From positions 49,377 through 113,376 of the forward strand of contig DUPK01000016.1 in NCBI GenBank assembly GCA_012838345.1: a stretch of 64,000 nucleotides of DNA, given 5' to 3'. The stretch is from Clostridiales bacterium. GTDB lineage: Bacteria; Bacillota; Clostridia; Oscillospirales; Oscillospiraceae. The translations under genes and the position numbers were made by a program. Positions 44,033 to 54,200 of the stretch are shown here, piece by piece. Position 1 is the stretch's first letter; every line of letters starts with the position of its first letter. The notes under the pieces were generated by a model. That model searched no databases. It worked only from the letters and a program-made list of their open reading frames with translations, and was not told the DNA's origin.

Positions 44033-44914
44033 ATGAGTAAGATTATGAAGTTTGAGCAGTATGCGGATTTTGCCGCAGCCGAGTGGAAGCGCGCGATGAG
44101 CGAAAGCGAGCACTTCAGCCTTGAAAAGTGCACTGACGCGGAGATGACCGCCGTCTGGGATAAGATGGCGCCCTCCTATGACCTCGGCGTAGGCTCGGAT
44201 TTCCGGCGCGTCGGCCATGCAATAGAGCGACTTGCAAAGCTCGGAGCCTTCGACCCGGACACGATTGCGCTTGACATCGGCAGCGGGACCGGCGCCTACG
44301 CTCTAAAGCTAGCCGATAAATGCAGGACCGTTTACGCGCTTGACAGCTCTGCCGGCATGCTTGAGATACTTGCGGAAAAGGCGAGGCGGCTTGGCCTGAA
44401 CAATGTCATGACCATTCAGGCCGACTGGAAAACCGTGAACCTGGACGAGCTGCCGGGCAGATTCGATATAGTCGTATCGTCGCTCAACACCGGGATAAAG
44501 GACTATGAGACGCTTGTCAAAATGAACAGCGTATCCAGGGGCTTTTGCTGCTATGTGGCGCCGCAGGGCAGGACCTACCACTCCTCGCGCCCGGACCTTC
44601 AGAAAATTGTGTTCGGCCGTGAGCTTCGTGCCGCGGGCGGCAACGATATAATCCATCCGTTCAACATAATCTATGGCATGGGCTACAGGCCCGAGCTTAC
44701 CTACGCGCCCTGCCAGTGGTCAAAGGAAGAAACGCCGGAAGAGGCCCTTGAAGCCGTCTGCCGCGAATACGGGCGGTACAAGACAATTGACGAAGCGCTA
44801 AGGGAACGGCTCCGTGATTACATCATGGCGAACTTAAACGAGCGAGGCCTGTTTACCCAGTTTCAAAAGAGCACTGTGGGCATAATGATTTGGGACACAA
44901 GATTAGTTCAATAA
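44033..44914 (+). CDS. Class I SAM methyltransferase of the importer operon
   Basis: A 293-aa protein with motif I 'ALDIGSGTGAYALKL' (about residues 82-96), an acidic residue at 'YALDSSAGM' and a C-terminal part rich in aromatic residues. The ATG directly follows the stop of the binding protein gene, and the operon's terminator comes right after, so it is its last gene. Known nikABCDE operons may carry extra genes of this kind in Firmicutes, but the substrate is unknown. A role in making or altering a metal chelator, or in using imported metal or peptide, is inference. Confidence 0.83.
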   Translation: MSKIMKFEQYADFAAAEWKRAMSESEHFSLEKCTDAEMTAVWDKMAPSYDLGVGSDFRRVGHAIERLAKLGAFDPDTIALDIGSGTGAYALKLADKCRTVYALDSSAGMLEILAEKARRLGLNNVMTIQADWKTVNLDELPGRFDIVVSSLNTGIKDYETLVKMNSVSRGFCCYVAPQGRTYHSSRPDLQKIVFGRELRAAGGNDIIHPFNIIYGMGYRPELTYAPCQWSKEETPEEALEAVCREYGRYKTIDEALRERLRDYIMANLNERGLFTQFQKSTVGIMIWDTRLVQ

Positions 44915-44916
44915 GC

Positions 44917-44965
44917 AAATCACAAGCCGTCCGAATTTAAACGGGTGGCTTGTGATTTTTATATC
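44917..44965 (+). terminator. Terminator of the importer operon
   Basis: AAATCACAAGCC (44917-44928) pairs perfectly with GGCTTGTGATTT (44947-44958), followed by TTATATCTTT. A strong Rho-independent terminator directly after the methyltransferase. Confidence 0.9.
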
Positions 44966-45076
44966 TTTACTGTGGAGGCAATGGTATCTGTCTGGAGATA
45001 CCTTACTTAAGGGAATAAAACCACTCTTGAAGGAAGTTTTATCATAGCGCTTTTTGTTCCTGTGGAATTTCTTATG

Positions 45077-45105
45077 TTGCTTTCCAAAACTATGAAATAT
45101 ATAAT
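45077..45105 (+). promoter_or_regulatory. Promoter of the pirin operon
   Basis: TTGCTT (45077-45082), a 17-bp spacer and TATAAT (45100-45105). Perfect -10 and optimal spacing, 66 bp before the pirin start codon. Confidence 0.7.
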
Positions 45106-45171
45106 AATAAATAGAAACATTATTCCTGTCCGGCTTGAGAAACCTAAACTTAAGAAAGGGGAGCGGTTATA

Positions 45172-46059
45172 TTGGAGAATCTCAGAAAAGTAATCAAAAT
45201 CACAAAGGGCAGGCAGACCGTCGACGGTGCCGGGGTTAAGCTGGTCCGTGTCTTTGGAAAGAACGAGACGGAGGATTATGACCCCTTTCTTATGTTGGAC
45301 GCCTTTGACTCGGAAAACCCCGAGGATTATATTAAAGGCTTTCCCTGGCATCCGCACAGGGGAATTGAAACAATCACGTATTTAATTCACGGCAACATCG
45401 AGCATGGGGACAGCCTGGGGAACAGCGGGACTATTCTTGACGGTGAGTGCCAGTGGATGACCGCAGGCTCCGGCATTATCCATCAGGAAATGCCCAAGCC
45501 GAGCAAGCGCATGTTAGGCGCTCAGCTGTGGCTGAACCTGCCGGCAAAGGACAAGATGACGGACCCCGCCTACGGCGAAATAAAGGCAGAGAGTGTACCG
45601 ATTATAGATGACAATGGTGTTAAGGTCCGTGTCCTGTCAGGCGAGCATCTTGGGAAGAAGGGGGCATTTGAGGGGAAATACGTAAAGGCGACCTATCTGG
45701 ATGTCGAGCTGCCCCCAAATCGTGAGTGGTCCTATTTAACAGAGCCTGATAACACCCTGTTTATCTATATTTTCTCCGGCAAGGCAATTTTTGATCCTGA
45801 AAAGAGCACAGACAGTCCACGGGATTTGATTGATGAAAAGCAGGCGGTTTTGTTCGGGCGGGGCGAGAAATTCTGGGTAAAAGCAGCAGGTGAGGATTTG
45901 CGCTTTATCCTTCTGTCGGCAAACCCCCTGAAAGAGCCGGTTGCCTGGGGCGGCCCGATAGTTATGAACACAAAAGATGAGCTGAGCCTTGCGTTCGATG
46001 AATTGAAGAACAATACTTTTATTAAAAAGAGTGCGGAGGGGTTCGGAGATGGAAAATAA
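45172..46059 (+). CDS. Pirin-family protein
   Basis: A 295-aa bicupin of the pirin family and the family's usual length. The N-terminal cupin has the metal-binding 'HPHRGIET' (about residues 60-67) and 'HQEMP' (about 105-109). Bacterial pirins have been described as quercetin dioxygenases or as redox/transcription modulators. The start is a TTG with AAAGGGGAG nine bases upstream; no nearer ATG fits the family. It overlaps the FMN reductase gene by 11 bases, which points to a shared redox function. Confidence 0.92.
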   Translation: MENLRKVIKITKGRQTVDGAGVKLVRVFGKNETEDYDPFLMLDAFDSENPEDYIKGFPWHPHRGIETITYLIHGNIEHGDSLGNSGTILDGECQWMTAGSGIIHQEMPKPSKRMLGAQLWLNLPAKDKMTDPAYGEIKAESVPIIDDNGVKVRVLSGEHLGKKGAFEGKYVKATYLDVELPPNREWSYLTEPDNTLFIYIFSGKAIFDPEKSTDSPRDLIDEKQAVLFGRGEKFWVKAAGEDLRFILLSANPLKEPVAWGGPIVMNTKDELSLAFDELKNNTFIKKSAEGFGDGK

Positions 46060-46606
46060 AATTATAAAAATCGTAGGGTTTACCGGCAGCCTGAGACGCA
46101 GTTCCTATAACAAGGCGGCGCTCAGAGCGGCAAGTGCGCTGCTACCGGAAAACGCCGTCCTGGACATCATTGATTTGGCCGATATACCGTTTTTCAGCGA
46201 GGACCTTGAGGCGGAAGGGATACCGCCCTCGGTCGCCGAATTTAAGCGCAGGCTAAGTGAGGCGGACGCGATTCTGATTTCGACGCCCGAGTACAATTAT
46301 TCGATACCTCCTGTTTTAAAAAACGCGCTGGACTGGGCCTCAAGAGGTAAGGACCTGCCCCTGTCCGGAAAGCCCCTTGCAATAATGAGCGCCTCCATCA
46401 GCATGCTCGGGGGAGCACGCGCGCAATACCATTTAAGGCAGGTCTGCGTCGTGCTGAACCTAGCTCCCCTAAACAAGCCTGAGGTCTTTATCGCAAATGC
46501 GGACACTAAGTTTGACAAGGAGGGCAACTTGATTGACGAGAGGACCAAAAACTCCATCTCGCGCCTTGTTAAAGCCCTTGTCGAGAGCGCGGAGAGCAGA
46601 TTATAA
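46049..46606 (+). CDS. NADPH-dependent FMN reductase
   Basis: A 185-aa flavodoxin-like reductase of the chromate/quinone/azo reductase group. It has the FMN phosphate loop 'GSLRRSSYN' (about residues 11-19), 'TPEYNYSIPPVLKNALDW' and 'SMLGGARAQYHLRQ'. It should reduce quinones, chromate or azo compounds using NAD(P)H. The ATG at 46049 has GGAGGGG upstream and overlaps the pirin gene. A perfect bidirectional terminator follows. Confidence 0.92.
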   Translation: MENKIIKIVGFTGSLRRSSYNKAALRAASALLPENAVLDIIDLADIPFFSEDLEAEGIPPSVAEFKRRLSEADAILISTPEYNYSIPPVLKNALDWASRGKDLPLSGKPLAIMSASISMLGGARAQYHLRQVCVVLNLAPLNKPEVFIANADTKFDKEGNLIDERTKNSISRLVKALVESAESRL

Positions 46607-46647
46607 TAGGTCTGCATCGATGAAGTTAACCCATAAAAGTATAAATC

Positions 46648-46679
46648 AAAAAGGAACTGGGATAACCCAGTTCCTTTTT
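46648..46679. terminator. Bidirectional terminator
   Basis: AAAAAGGAACTGGG (46648-46661) pairs perfectly with CCCAGTTCCTTTTT (46666-46679) across a four-base loop. Both strands have a T run, so it serves the FMN reductase gene and the converging DegV gene. Confidence 0.92.
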
Positions 46680-46694
46680 TCGCCTAGGCATAAG

Positions 46695-47573
46695 CTACTT
46701 GTCCTTCATCGTCCTCGGTTTTCCGTAGAAGAAGGCCGCCATGAGACCCGGACCCGCGTGCGAGCCGATTGTCATGCCTATGTAGGTGTAATATACGTCC
46801 TTGAAGCCAAACTGCGTTTTAAGCCCCTCTCCGAACTCCCTCGCCTCCTCAGGAATGTCGGAGTGGCAGATATAGAGCACCTGCTCCTCCGGATTTAATA
46901 CGACCTCGTCGACGATTTCGTGGATGCGTTTTATCGTGTTCTTTCTGCCGCGCACCTTCTCAATCACTTTTAGATGGCCTTCGAGGTCGAGCTTAAGTAT
47001 CGGATTTATGTTCAGCGCATGGGCTATCATCATGCCTGTACGGCTGACTCGGCCGCTGCGGTAGAGATATGTGAGGTCGGATGTCGTATAGTAGGTGTTA
47101 ATTTTGGACTTGTTTTCGTTGAGCCATTCGACACATTCCTCGGGCGTCTTATTCTCGTCGCGCATGTCGGCGGCTTTAAGCGCGAGCATCCCGTATCCGA
47201 CTGATGCAAGCGTTGAGTCAACAAGGTGTATTTGCGCCTCAGGAAGCTGCTCATTCAGCAGCTCTACCGCCGTAAGGCCGTTGTCATAGGTTCCGGATAT
47301 ACCGCTGCCAAGACATACGTGCACAATCGGAAGGCCTCTTTCCGCAATAGGCCGCCAGAAGTCGACAAATTCCATGATATTGATTTGGCTTGTCTTCGGT
47401 ACCGCCCCTTTGCGCATGTCGTCATAGAACCTCCTGCAGTCCTCATGCAGCATGGTGTCCTCATGTACTTTGCCGTCAAGCTCGTACTTGATGGGGAAGG
47501 GGATAATATCGCGTTCCTTCAGTAAAGAATATGGAAGGTCACATCCGGAGTCGGTAGTTACAATGAAATTCAT
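46695..47573 (-). CDS. DegV-family fatty-acid-binding protein
   Basis: A 292-aa DegV protein, the normal length. 'TDSGCDLP' near the start, 'CLGSGISGTYD' in the middle and 'RSGRVSRTG' with the Arg/Ser pair that contacts the acyl carboxylate are visible. In Firmicutes DegV-like FakB proteins hand fatty acids to the FakA kinase for phospholipid synthesis. No FakA is in this window. AGGAGGT lies eight bases before the ATG. It converges with the FMN reductase gene. Confidence 0.93.
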   Translation of the reverse strand: MNFIVTTDSGCDLPYSLLKERDIIPFPIKYELDGKVHEDTMLHEDCRRFYDDMRKGAVPKTSQINIMEFVDFWRPIAERGLPIVHVCLGSGISGTYDNGLTAVELLNEQLPEAQIHLVDSTLASVGYGMLALKAADMRDENKTPEECVEWLNENKSKINTYYTTSDLTYLYRSGRVSRTGMMIAHALNINPILKLDLEGHLKVIEKVRGRKNTIKRIHEIVDEVVLNPEEQVLYICHSDIPEEAREFGEGLKTQFGFKDVYYTYIGMTIGSHAGPGLMAAFFYGKPRTMKDK

Positions 47574-48127
47574 TATAGTATACCTCCTTATATGTACTGC
47601 ACTTCCTCGGGCTTTGCTAATTTTTCTATATACTAATAATACACCTATTTTCCTTTAACTTCAAAAAATTTTTAGTATTTGTATTATTTTTTGCCAAAAT
47701 CAAATAGAGTCCGCATTGCCTGAGAGCGTTATTAAGATTTAACATTTAAATTATTTATAAATAATCTATAAACAAAGTGTAAAAGGATGCTCACCAGCGC
47801 CCAGACTCTTTAAATATCCAATAATTTATGTTATATATTATGTTAAATGTCCGCACTCGGAAGCCGGGAAGGGGCTTTTTCTGGCGCGCTGTATGGAGGG
47901 GAATTCAGCGTAAAGCCGATATGATAAATGTCAGAAGTTTATGGTTAAAATAGGCTTTAGGCGTGGAATAGGCAGAGCGGTCCGCCTTTGCCCCATGCAT
48001 AAGACTTGGGTAAATGGCATAATTCCCGGCTTATTTACTCTTTGCCGGAATACGGACGGCGTAGACGCTAGGCTGCCGAAGGGAGGCAGCCTATATTACT
48101 CAGCAAATCGGAAAAAGGAGCATTTGG
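47574..48127. other. Intergenic region between DegV and the ABC protein
   Basis: A 554-bp region between divergent genes. Besides the DegV promoter it is very A+T-rich (47650-47860). TTATGTTA occurs twice at 47826-47833 and 47838-47845, twelve bases apart, as is usual for OmpR-type regulator sites. Further downstream a hairpin AGGCTGCC (48070-48077) with GGCAGCCT (48085-48092) lies close to the ribosome binding site. The open frame 47941-48141 runs into the ABC gene and looks random. Confidence 0.4.
47636..47664 (-). promoter_or_regulatory. Promoter of the DegV gene
   Basis: Minus strand TTGAAG (47659-47664), 17-bp spacer, TATTAT (47636-47641), about 65 bp before the start codon. Confidence 0.65.
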
Positions 48128-51088
48128 ATGCTAAGGCTTAAAAATGTCAATAAAACATACGTAACGGGAGAGCTTAAACAGGATGCGCTCAGAGACATCA
48201 GCCTTTGTTTCAGAAAGAGCGAATTCGTCTCTATTCTCGGGCCGAGCGGCTCGGGCAAGACGACACTTTTGAACATAATCGGCGGGCTTGACCAGTACAC
48301 GAGCGGCGACCTCATCATAAACGGGAGGAGCACTAAGGAGTACACCGACGGAGACTGGGACACATACCGCAACCACTCGATAGGCTTTGTGTTCCAGAGC
48401 TACAATCTCATCCAGCATCAGAGTGTCCTCGCCAATGTGGAGCTGGCTCTCACGCTCTCCGGTGTATCGAAGGCCGAGCGCCGGAAAAAGTCCCTGCACG
48501 CCCTTGAGCGGGTTGGCTTGGCTGACCAGGTGCACAAGAAACCGAACCAGCTCTCAGGCGGCCAGATGCAGCGCGTTGCGATAGCCCGCGCGCTTGTGAA
48601 CGACCCCGACATCCTGCTTGCCGACGAGCCGACGGGCGCGCTTGACTCCGAAACCAGCGTCCAGGTGCTTGACATTCTCAAGGAAATATCAAAAGACCGG
48701 CTCGTCATTATGGTCACGCACAACCCGGACCTGGCGAACAGGTATTCGACGAGAATCATACGCCTTTTCGACGGGAAGGTAACCGACGACTCGGACCCCT
48801 ATGAGGGCGAGGAAGTAAGGGCCCTCAGCAAAAAGGAGCAGAAGCGGCAAAAAGGTGTAAAGATTAAGCGCTCAATGTCGTTTTCAACCGCGCTTTCGCT
48901 CTCGCTTAACAACTTGATGACAAAGAAGACGCGCACCTTCCTTACAAGCTTTGCAGGGAGCATAGGCATTATCGGCATTGCGCTCATACTCTCTGTTTCG
49001 ACGGGCTTCCAGGCCTATATTGACCGCGTCCAGGAGGACACCCTGTCGAGCTATCCGATAATTATTGAGGCCGAGTCAGTGGACCTCACGAGCCTTATAA
49101 CCTCCCTCAGCAGCCTCAGAACCAAGGCCGGGGAGAGCGACCATGAGCTTGACGCCGTGTACGAAAGCCAGATTATGTACGACCTTATGAACTCGATGAA
49201 CACGGCGGAGGTCTCGAAAAACAACCTGACAAAGTTTAAGGAGTTTCTTGAGACAAATGAAGAAATTCAGCAATATATTAGCGCATACCAGTACTCCTAT
49301 GACTTAGGCTTCAACATCTTTACGAAGGACACCGAAGGCAGGGTCTTTAAATCCGATGTTATGGAGCTGCTTGATAATTTAAGCGGCGGCTTCGCTCCGA
49401 CAGACAGGCCGGGCTTTTCCACTTTCACATCTCCATATGAAGTGTGGCAGGAGATGCTCGCGGGCACGGACGGAGAGCTGATTCACGATACGCTGAAGGA
49501 CCAGTATGAGCTTGTCGCCGGACGCTGGCCCGAGGCCTATGACGAGATTGTCGTAATTGTCAACGAGAACAATGAGGTCAGCGACCTTGCGCTGTACGCG
49601 CTCGGCCTTAAAACCTACGATGAAATGCTCGAGATAATGAGAAAAACACAGCTCGGCGAGGTTATCGACACCAGCGAGCAGCGCAGGTGGTCGTACGAGG
49701 AAATCATGAGCCTGCCCTTCAAGCTGATACTGAGCTCGGAGTACTATCAGAAGAACACGGATGGGACCTTCGCCGACCTGTCCCAGACCGAGGCGGGAGT
49801 TGAGTATCTCTACAATAACGATGCAATCGGCACACCGCTTAAGGTCTGCGGTATTATACGCGCCAGCGGCGACGCCGTTTCCTCAATGATGTCCGGCGCC
49901 ATAGGCTACACCTCGGCGCTGAAAGACTACGCAATGGAAAAAATGGCCGCTTCGGAGATTATCCGCGCCCAGCTTGACGACCCATCCACCGACGTCATAA
50001 CAGGTCTGCCCTTTGCGCCAAAAGAGGGGGAGGAGCTGTCCACCGCCGAAAAGGCGGAGAGGATGCAAAGCTATATCTCCACGCTGACGACCGGGGAGAA
50101 GGCGGCGCTTTACAGGGAAATCGCCTCGACACCGTCCGAGGCCGAGCTTGAAGCGGCGGTAAAGCAGCAATTATCCATGCTTGAGCGCGAAACGCTCGAG
50201 AACATGATTATCCAGGCCTATGCCGAGAAGATGGGCATAAGCGATACTACGCAAATCAGCGGCTATGTAAAGAGCATGGACGACGAGGCGCTCTACGCCG
50301 CGGCTGCCGAAGGCATGAGAGAGTCGATTAAGGCGGCGTATAAGGCTCAGGCCGAGGCGCAGCTGAGCATGATGGACGATGCGACCCTGGCCGCCATGCT
50401 GGACGAAGCAAGCTATTCCCTGGAGGAATACGCCGCTCTTTACGATGCGTATATTCCCGCCGAGTACTCCAAATCGACATATGAGGAAAACTTAAAGCTC
50501 CTCGGTTACGCGAGCGTGGACGCTCCCTCCTCGATTAAACTTTACGCGATAACCTTTGAAAACAAGGATGAGATTGCAAAGATTATTAAGAAATACAACA
50601 CAACCGTAAACGAGGAGGATGTAATCAACTACACCGACTACGTCGGTCTTCTCATGTCCTCGGTGACGACCATAATCAACGCCATTTCCTATGTCCTGAT
50701 TGCCTTTGTCGCGATCTCGCTTGTCGTCTCCTCGATTATGATTGGAATTATCACATATATATCCGTGCTCGAGCGGACAAAGGAAATCGGCATACTCCGC
50801 GCCATCGGAGCCTCAAAGAAGGACGTATCCCGAGTGTTCAACGCAGAAACCATGATAGTCGGCTTCGGCGCGGGGGCGATAGGAATAGGCATCTCGCTGC
50901 TCCTGCTCATCCCGATTAACCTGATTTTGAATAAGCTTACAGGGATTGCGATACTCAGGGCTCAGCTTCCCGCCGCGGGCGCTATTATACTGGTGGCTAT
51001 TAGTGTGCTGCTGACATTTATAGCCGGACTTATCCCGTCGGGTATCGCGGCAAGAAAAAACCCCGTCGAGACCCTGCGCACCGAGTAA
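48128..51088 (+). CDS. Single-chain MacB/FtsX-type ABC protein with a large extracytoplasmic domain
   Basis: A 986-aa protein. Residues 1-235 are an ATPase with Walker A 'GPSGSGKTT', signature 'QLSGGQMQR' and Walker B '[11 protein letters not shown]', the LolD/MacB subclass. A transmembrane helix at about 275-300 is followed by a very long outer segment (about 310-850). Three terminal helices with 'SISLVV'-like and '[19 protein letters not shown]' sequences form the FtsX module. Family members act mechanically on outer substrates or export peptides and drugs. The outer region is rich in Glu, Ala and Met and is probably helical at 640-800. AAGGAG lies eight bases before the ATG. Confidence 0.9.
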   Translation: MLRLKNVNKTYVTGELKQDALRDISLCFRKSEFVSILGPSGSGKTTLLNIIGGLDQYTSGDLIINGRSTKEYTDGDWDTYRNHSIGFVFQSYNLIQHQSVLANVELALTLSGVSKAERRKKSLHALERVGLADQVHKKPNQLSGGQMQRVAIARALVNDPDILLADEPTGALDSETSVQVLDILKEISKDRLVIMVTHNPDLANRYSTRIIRLFDGKVTDDSDPYEGEEVRALSKKEQKRQKGVKIKRSMSFSTALSLSLNNLMTKKTRTFLTSFAGSIGIIGIALILSVSTGFQAYIDRVQEDTLSSYPIIIEAESVDLTSLITSLSSLRTKAGESDHELDAVYESQIMYDLMNSMNTAEVSKNNLTKFKEFLETNEEIQQYISAYQYSYDLGFNIFTKDTEGRVFKSDVMELLDNLSGGFAPTDRPGFSTFTSPYEVWQEMLAGTDGELIHDTLKDQYELVAGRWPEAYDEIVVIVNENNEVSDLALYALGLKTYDEMLEIMRKTQLGEVIDTSEQRRWSYEEIMSLPFKLILSSEYYQKNTDGTFADLSQTEAGVEYLYNNDAIGTPLKVCGIIRASGDAVSSMMSGAIGYTSALKDYAMEKMAASEIIRAQLDDPSTDVITGLPFAPKEGEELSTAEKAERMQSYISTLTTGEKAALYREIASTPSEAELEAAVKQQLSMLERETLENMIIQAYAEKMGISDTTQISGYVKSMDDEALYAAAAEGMRESIKAAYKAQAEAQLSMMDDATLAAMLDEASYSLEEYAALYDAYIPAEYSKSTYEENLKLLGYASVDAPSSIKLYAITFENKDEIAKIIKKYNTTVNEEDVINYTDYVGLLMSSVTTIINAISYVLIAFVAISLVVSSIMIGIITYISVLERTKEIGILRAIGASKKDVSRVFNAETMIVGFGAGAIGIGISLLLLIPINLILNKLTGIAILRAQLPAAGAIILVAISVLLTFIAGLIPSGIAARKNPVETLRTE

Positions 51089-51146
51089 ACCCGGTTCAAA
51101 GCTGCGAAAAGAGCTTAATTACGGCTTACGCTCAATCCAAAGTCTG

Positions 51147-51190
51147 AAAGCTGAGAAGAGGTTTTGCCTCTCTCAGCTTTTGCCTTTTTT
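51147..51190 (+). terminator. Terminator of the ABC protein gene
   Basis: AAGCTGAGAAGAGG (51148-51161) pairs with CCTCTCTCAGCTT (near-perfect, ending at 51179), then TGCCTTTTTT. It may also help to end the large minus-strand gene that converges on it. Confidence 0.85.
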
Positions 51191-51229
51191 CAAGGTGCTC
51201 CTGCTTAAAGCAGGCTGCCCGAAGCCGCT

Positions 51230-54200
51230 TTACAGGTACTCAATTTCAAAGTACTTCTCGTTAAAATCCAGTTTTGAGAGGCTGTTTAGGTTCATTAGGA
51301 CTTCGTGATTGAGGCCCTTGCCTTTGAGATTAAAGCGGGCGGAACGGTTTCTGCCCTTTTCTTTCGCGCGGTAGAGCGCATAATCGCTTATCCTTATCGC
51401 CTGGTCGAGGCTTATAAGCTCGGGGACATCGCTATCCAACGGGATTTCACAATAACCCAGGGAGCAGGTTTTGTATATCACCCTGTCCTCAGACACCTTG
51501 ACGGGCGTGTTTTCAATCTCCTCAACGACTCGCTTTGCAAACCTTCGATAATCCTCCGAGCTTCTGTTGAACAGGATAATCAGGAACTCTTCGCCTCCCC
51601 AGCGAACCAGGACGTCGTCCTTATGGAGCATCTCCTTTAGCACTTTTGACATTCTAATCAGAACGCTGTCCCCGACCGCGTGCCCGTAGGTATCGTTTAC
51701 TTCCTTAAAATAGTCGATGTCGATGAGAAAAACGCCGATTGGATTTGCCTGGGGCGGGAAAGCTCCCGGTTCGTCTTCATGCGGCCGTGAATGCTCTTTT
51801 AGGTAAGCGGACACCTTCTCAAAAACTATGCCGTAGAGATACCTGCGATTATAGGTTCCGGTCAGAGAGTCGCGCAGCGAAAGCTCCCTGAGCTTTTCGT
51901 TGAGGGCGTTAAGCTGGGAGGTTCTCTCCCTGACCTTCTCCTCCATGTTTTCATAGAGCTTGGCGTTTTCAATGGATATGGCCGCCTGCGAGGCCAGTAT
52001 CTTTATCGTTTCGAGCCTCGCCGCGGTGAAAACATTGTCGGAGAGGTTGTTTTCAAGATAGACTATGCCCTTTAAGCGGTTTTGATATAGAACCGGTATG
52101 CACATCACGGACCTTATGAGATTTTCCCTGATATAGGGGTTGTTCTGCAGAATAAGGTCCGAACTTGCGTCCTGAATTACCAGAGCTTCCCGCGTACGTA
52201 TCACGTAATTTACGATTTCGATGCACAGCCTTTTGCTTTCGTACAGAGGCAGGGAATGGACAACCTGGTTCTGTCTGGACTCTATGTCCCTGAAGGCTTC
52301 AACGTAAAACTTGCCGTCGAACTCGTTTTTTAGCAGTATGCAGCCCCGTTGCGCGCCGGCATTTTCAACCAATATCCGCATCAGGGTGGTAAGCAGCTTT
52401 TCAATCTTGATTTCACCGGAAATTGCCTGCGTGGATTTCAAAATGGAGTTCATATCCACAAAGCTGGCGACCTCGGAGAGGGTTTCGCTTTTCTCCTGCA
52501 TAGGCGCCCACTGGCCGCGAAAATCCCATTCTTTATCCATCAGCGCTAGCTTTCTGTCCGCGCCCCATTTGCCGTAGAGGTAATAGGCTTCACGCATATA
52601 TGTCTTTCCGACAATTTCGTTTCCTCTTTCAAGCCAGAACTTCCCGCACTGTTCATTGATTAGCGCTTTTAATTGTATAAAGTCGTCGGCCGCTATGGAG
52701 TCCGTTGCCTTCTTGTAAAGCCCGGATATAGTCTCAAGAGGCCTGTCTTGGATTATTGCGATTTCGGCGGAGAGAAGATAGTACTTATGAGCATAGTTTT
52801 CAGGGCAGTTCTCAGCCCAGACTTCAAGCTGCTTTAAGATTTCGCTTAGGGCATCTTCAATTTGGCTCCTCTCGGGAGGAGGGGAATTTTTCCATCTCGC
52901 GGCGAGTATGAGGCCCTTGAGCAGGCAGTGGTCGGGGATGGGGAAGTCGGTACTCACAGCGTAAAGGAGCTTGTCGGCGAGCGCGTTCCACTTCTCCGAC
53001 TCGTCGAGATTTCCCAGAATATAACTGATGAAAGCGTTGTACTGGTAATACCTGCAGAGAAATACCAGGTTTCGGGATTTCTCTATGAGGGTCCTCATCG
53101 TCCTGTCCCGCTCTTCAAATTCCAAGGCGTCTCCCCGCTTCGGGAGCGCCATAAGCTTCTCTATGGAATAAAGTACAATTTCGCACAAGAGCCGGGGAGC
53201 CGGCATATTTGCCTGTTTAATGAGGGATATATAGCTTTTTGCCGCATCCTTGCACTCGTTTAAGTTCTTGCCCGCCCAGAACGAATAATGGACCTTGTTC
53301 GCAAGAGCGTAGGTCGCGTGCAGAAGGTCGCCCGTCTCAAGCCCAGCCTTATACGACATGTCGTAATAATCGAGGGATTCCTGATAATGCTTTACCCAGA
53401 TGGAGAGGAAGGGGAAGATGAAGTACACAGGTGCCTTCTGCGATTCCGCCTTGAATCTGTCAATCAGGGCGAAGGCCATTTCTCCCAGCTTGTACGCGGT
53501 TTTAAAGTCCGAAAACGCTATGCCGCAAATGGCGCCGCAGTCGCATACGGCTTTGCAGGACAGAGGTGTTACGCCGTGCGCCAGCGTAAGGTTAAACATC
53601 GTGATGGCCGAGAGGTTAAAGAGCTTCGGACTGACCTGTATTGCAGGAGGGTTCAGCTGGAAGAAAAGCTGCATTGCCATGCTTTTTTCCGGGTCAATCA
53701 TAATGGGCAGGTTGACTATCTCCTCAACAGGGTTGCGGTCTAAAAACTGCCGTATCTTTTCAATGCCCTCCTGGATTTCTCTATCTATCTCCTCGTCGGT
53801 TTTGGGGAGGTTGAAGCCCAAAAGGCGCAGTGCCCTGCGCAGCTCGTCTATGCTGTCGGAGAGCCTGCCCTGGAACATATAAAGAAGGGCTCTGACGCTT
53901 GACACCGAACATTTTTGCAGGTTGCCCTCGGCTAAAAGGCTCAGCCGCCCGCAGAGCGCTTCGGCCTTCTCAAAACCACCCGAGAGCATGGCGGCGCTGG
54001 CCTGCTCTGTAAGGAGGCTGAAGTACTTTGACGGCATGGCGGCCCATTCCTTTTCGCTGAGCGCTTTTTCCGCCTCCTCAAAATAGGCGAGGGCATTGAA
54101 AAAGGCTGTCGATTTCATGGCCTTTTGGCCCGCTAAGGTGTTCAGGTCCGCAAGCTCAAAGCGCTCATCCCTGCTTTTTATGAGGGCTTTTGCTTTATTC

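Noticed and set aside
47941..48141. 66-codon frame before the ABC protein
   Set aside because: It runs into the ABC gene in another frame and has no start signal.
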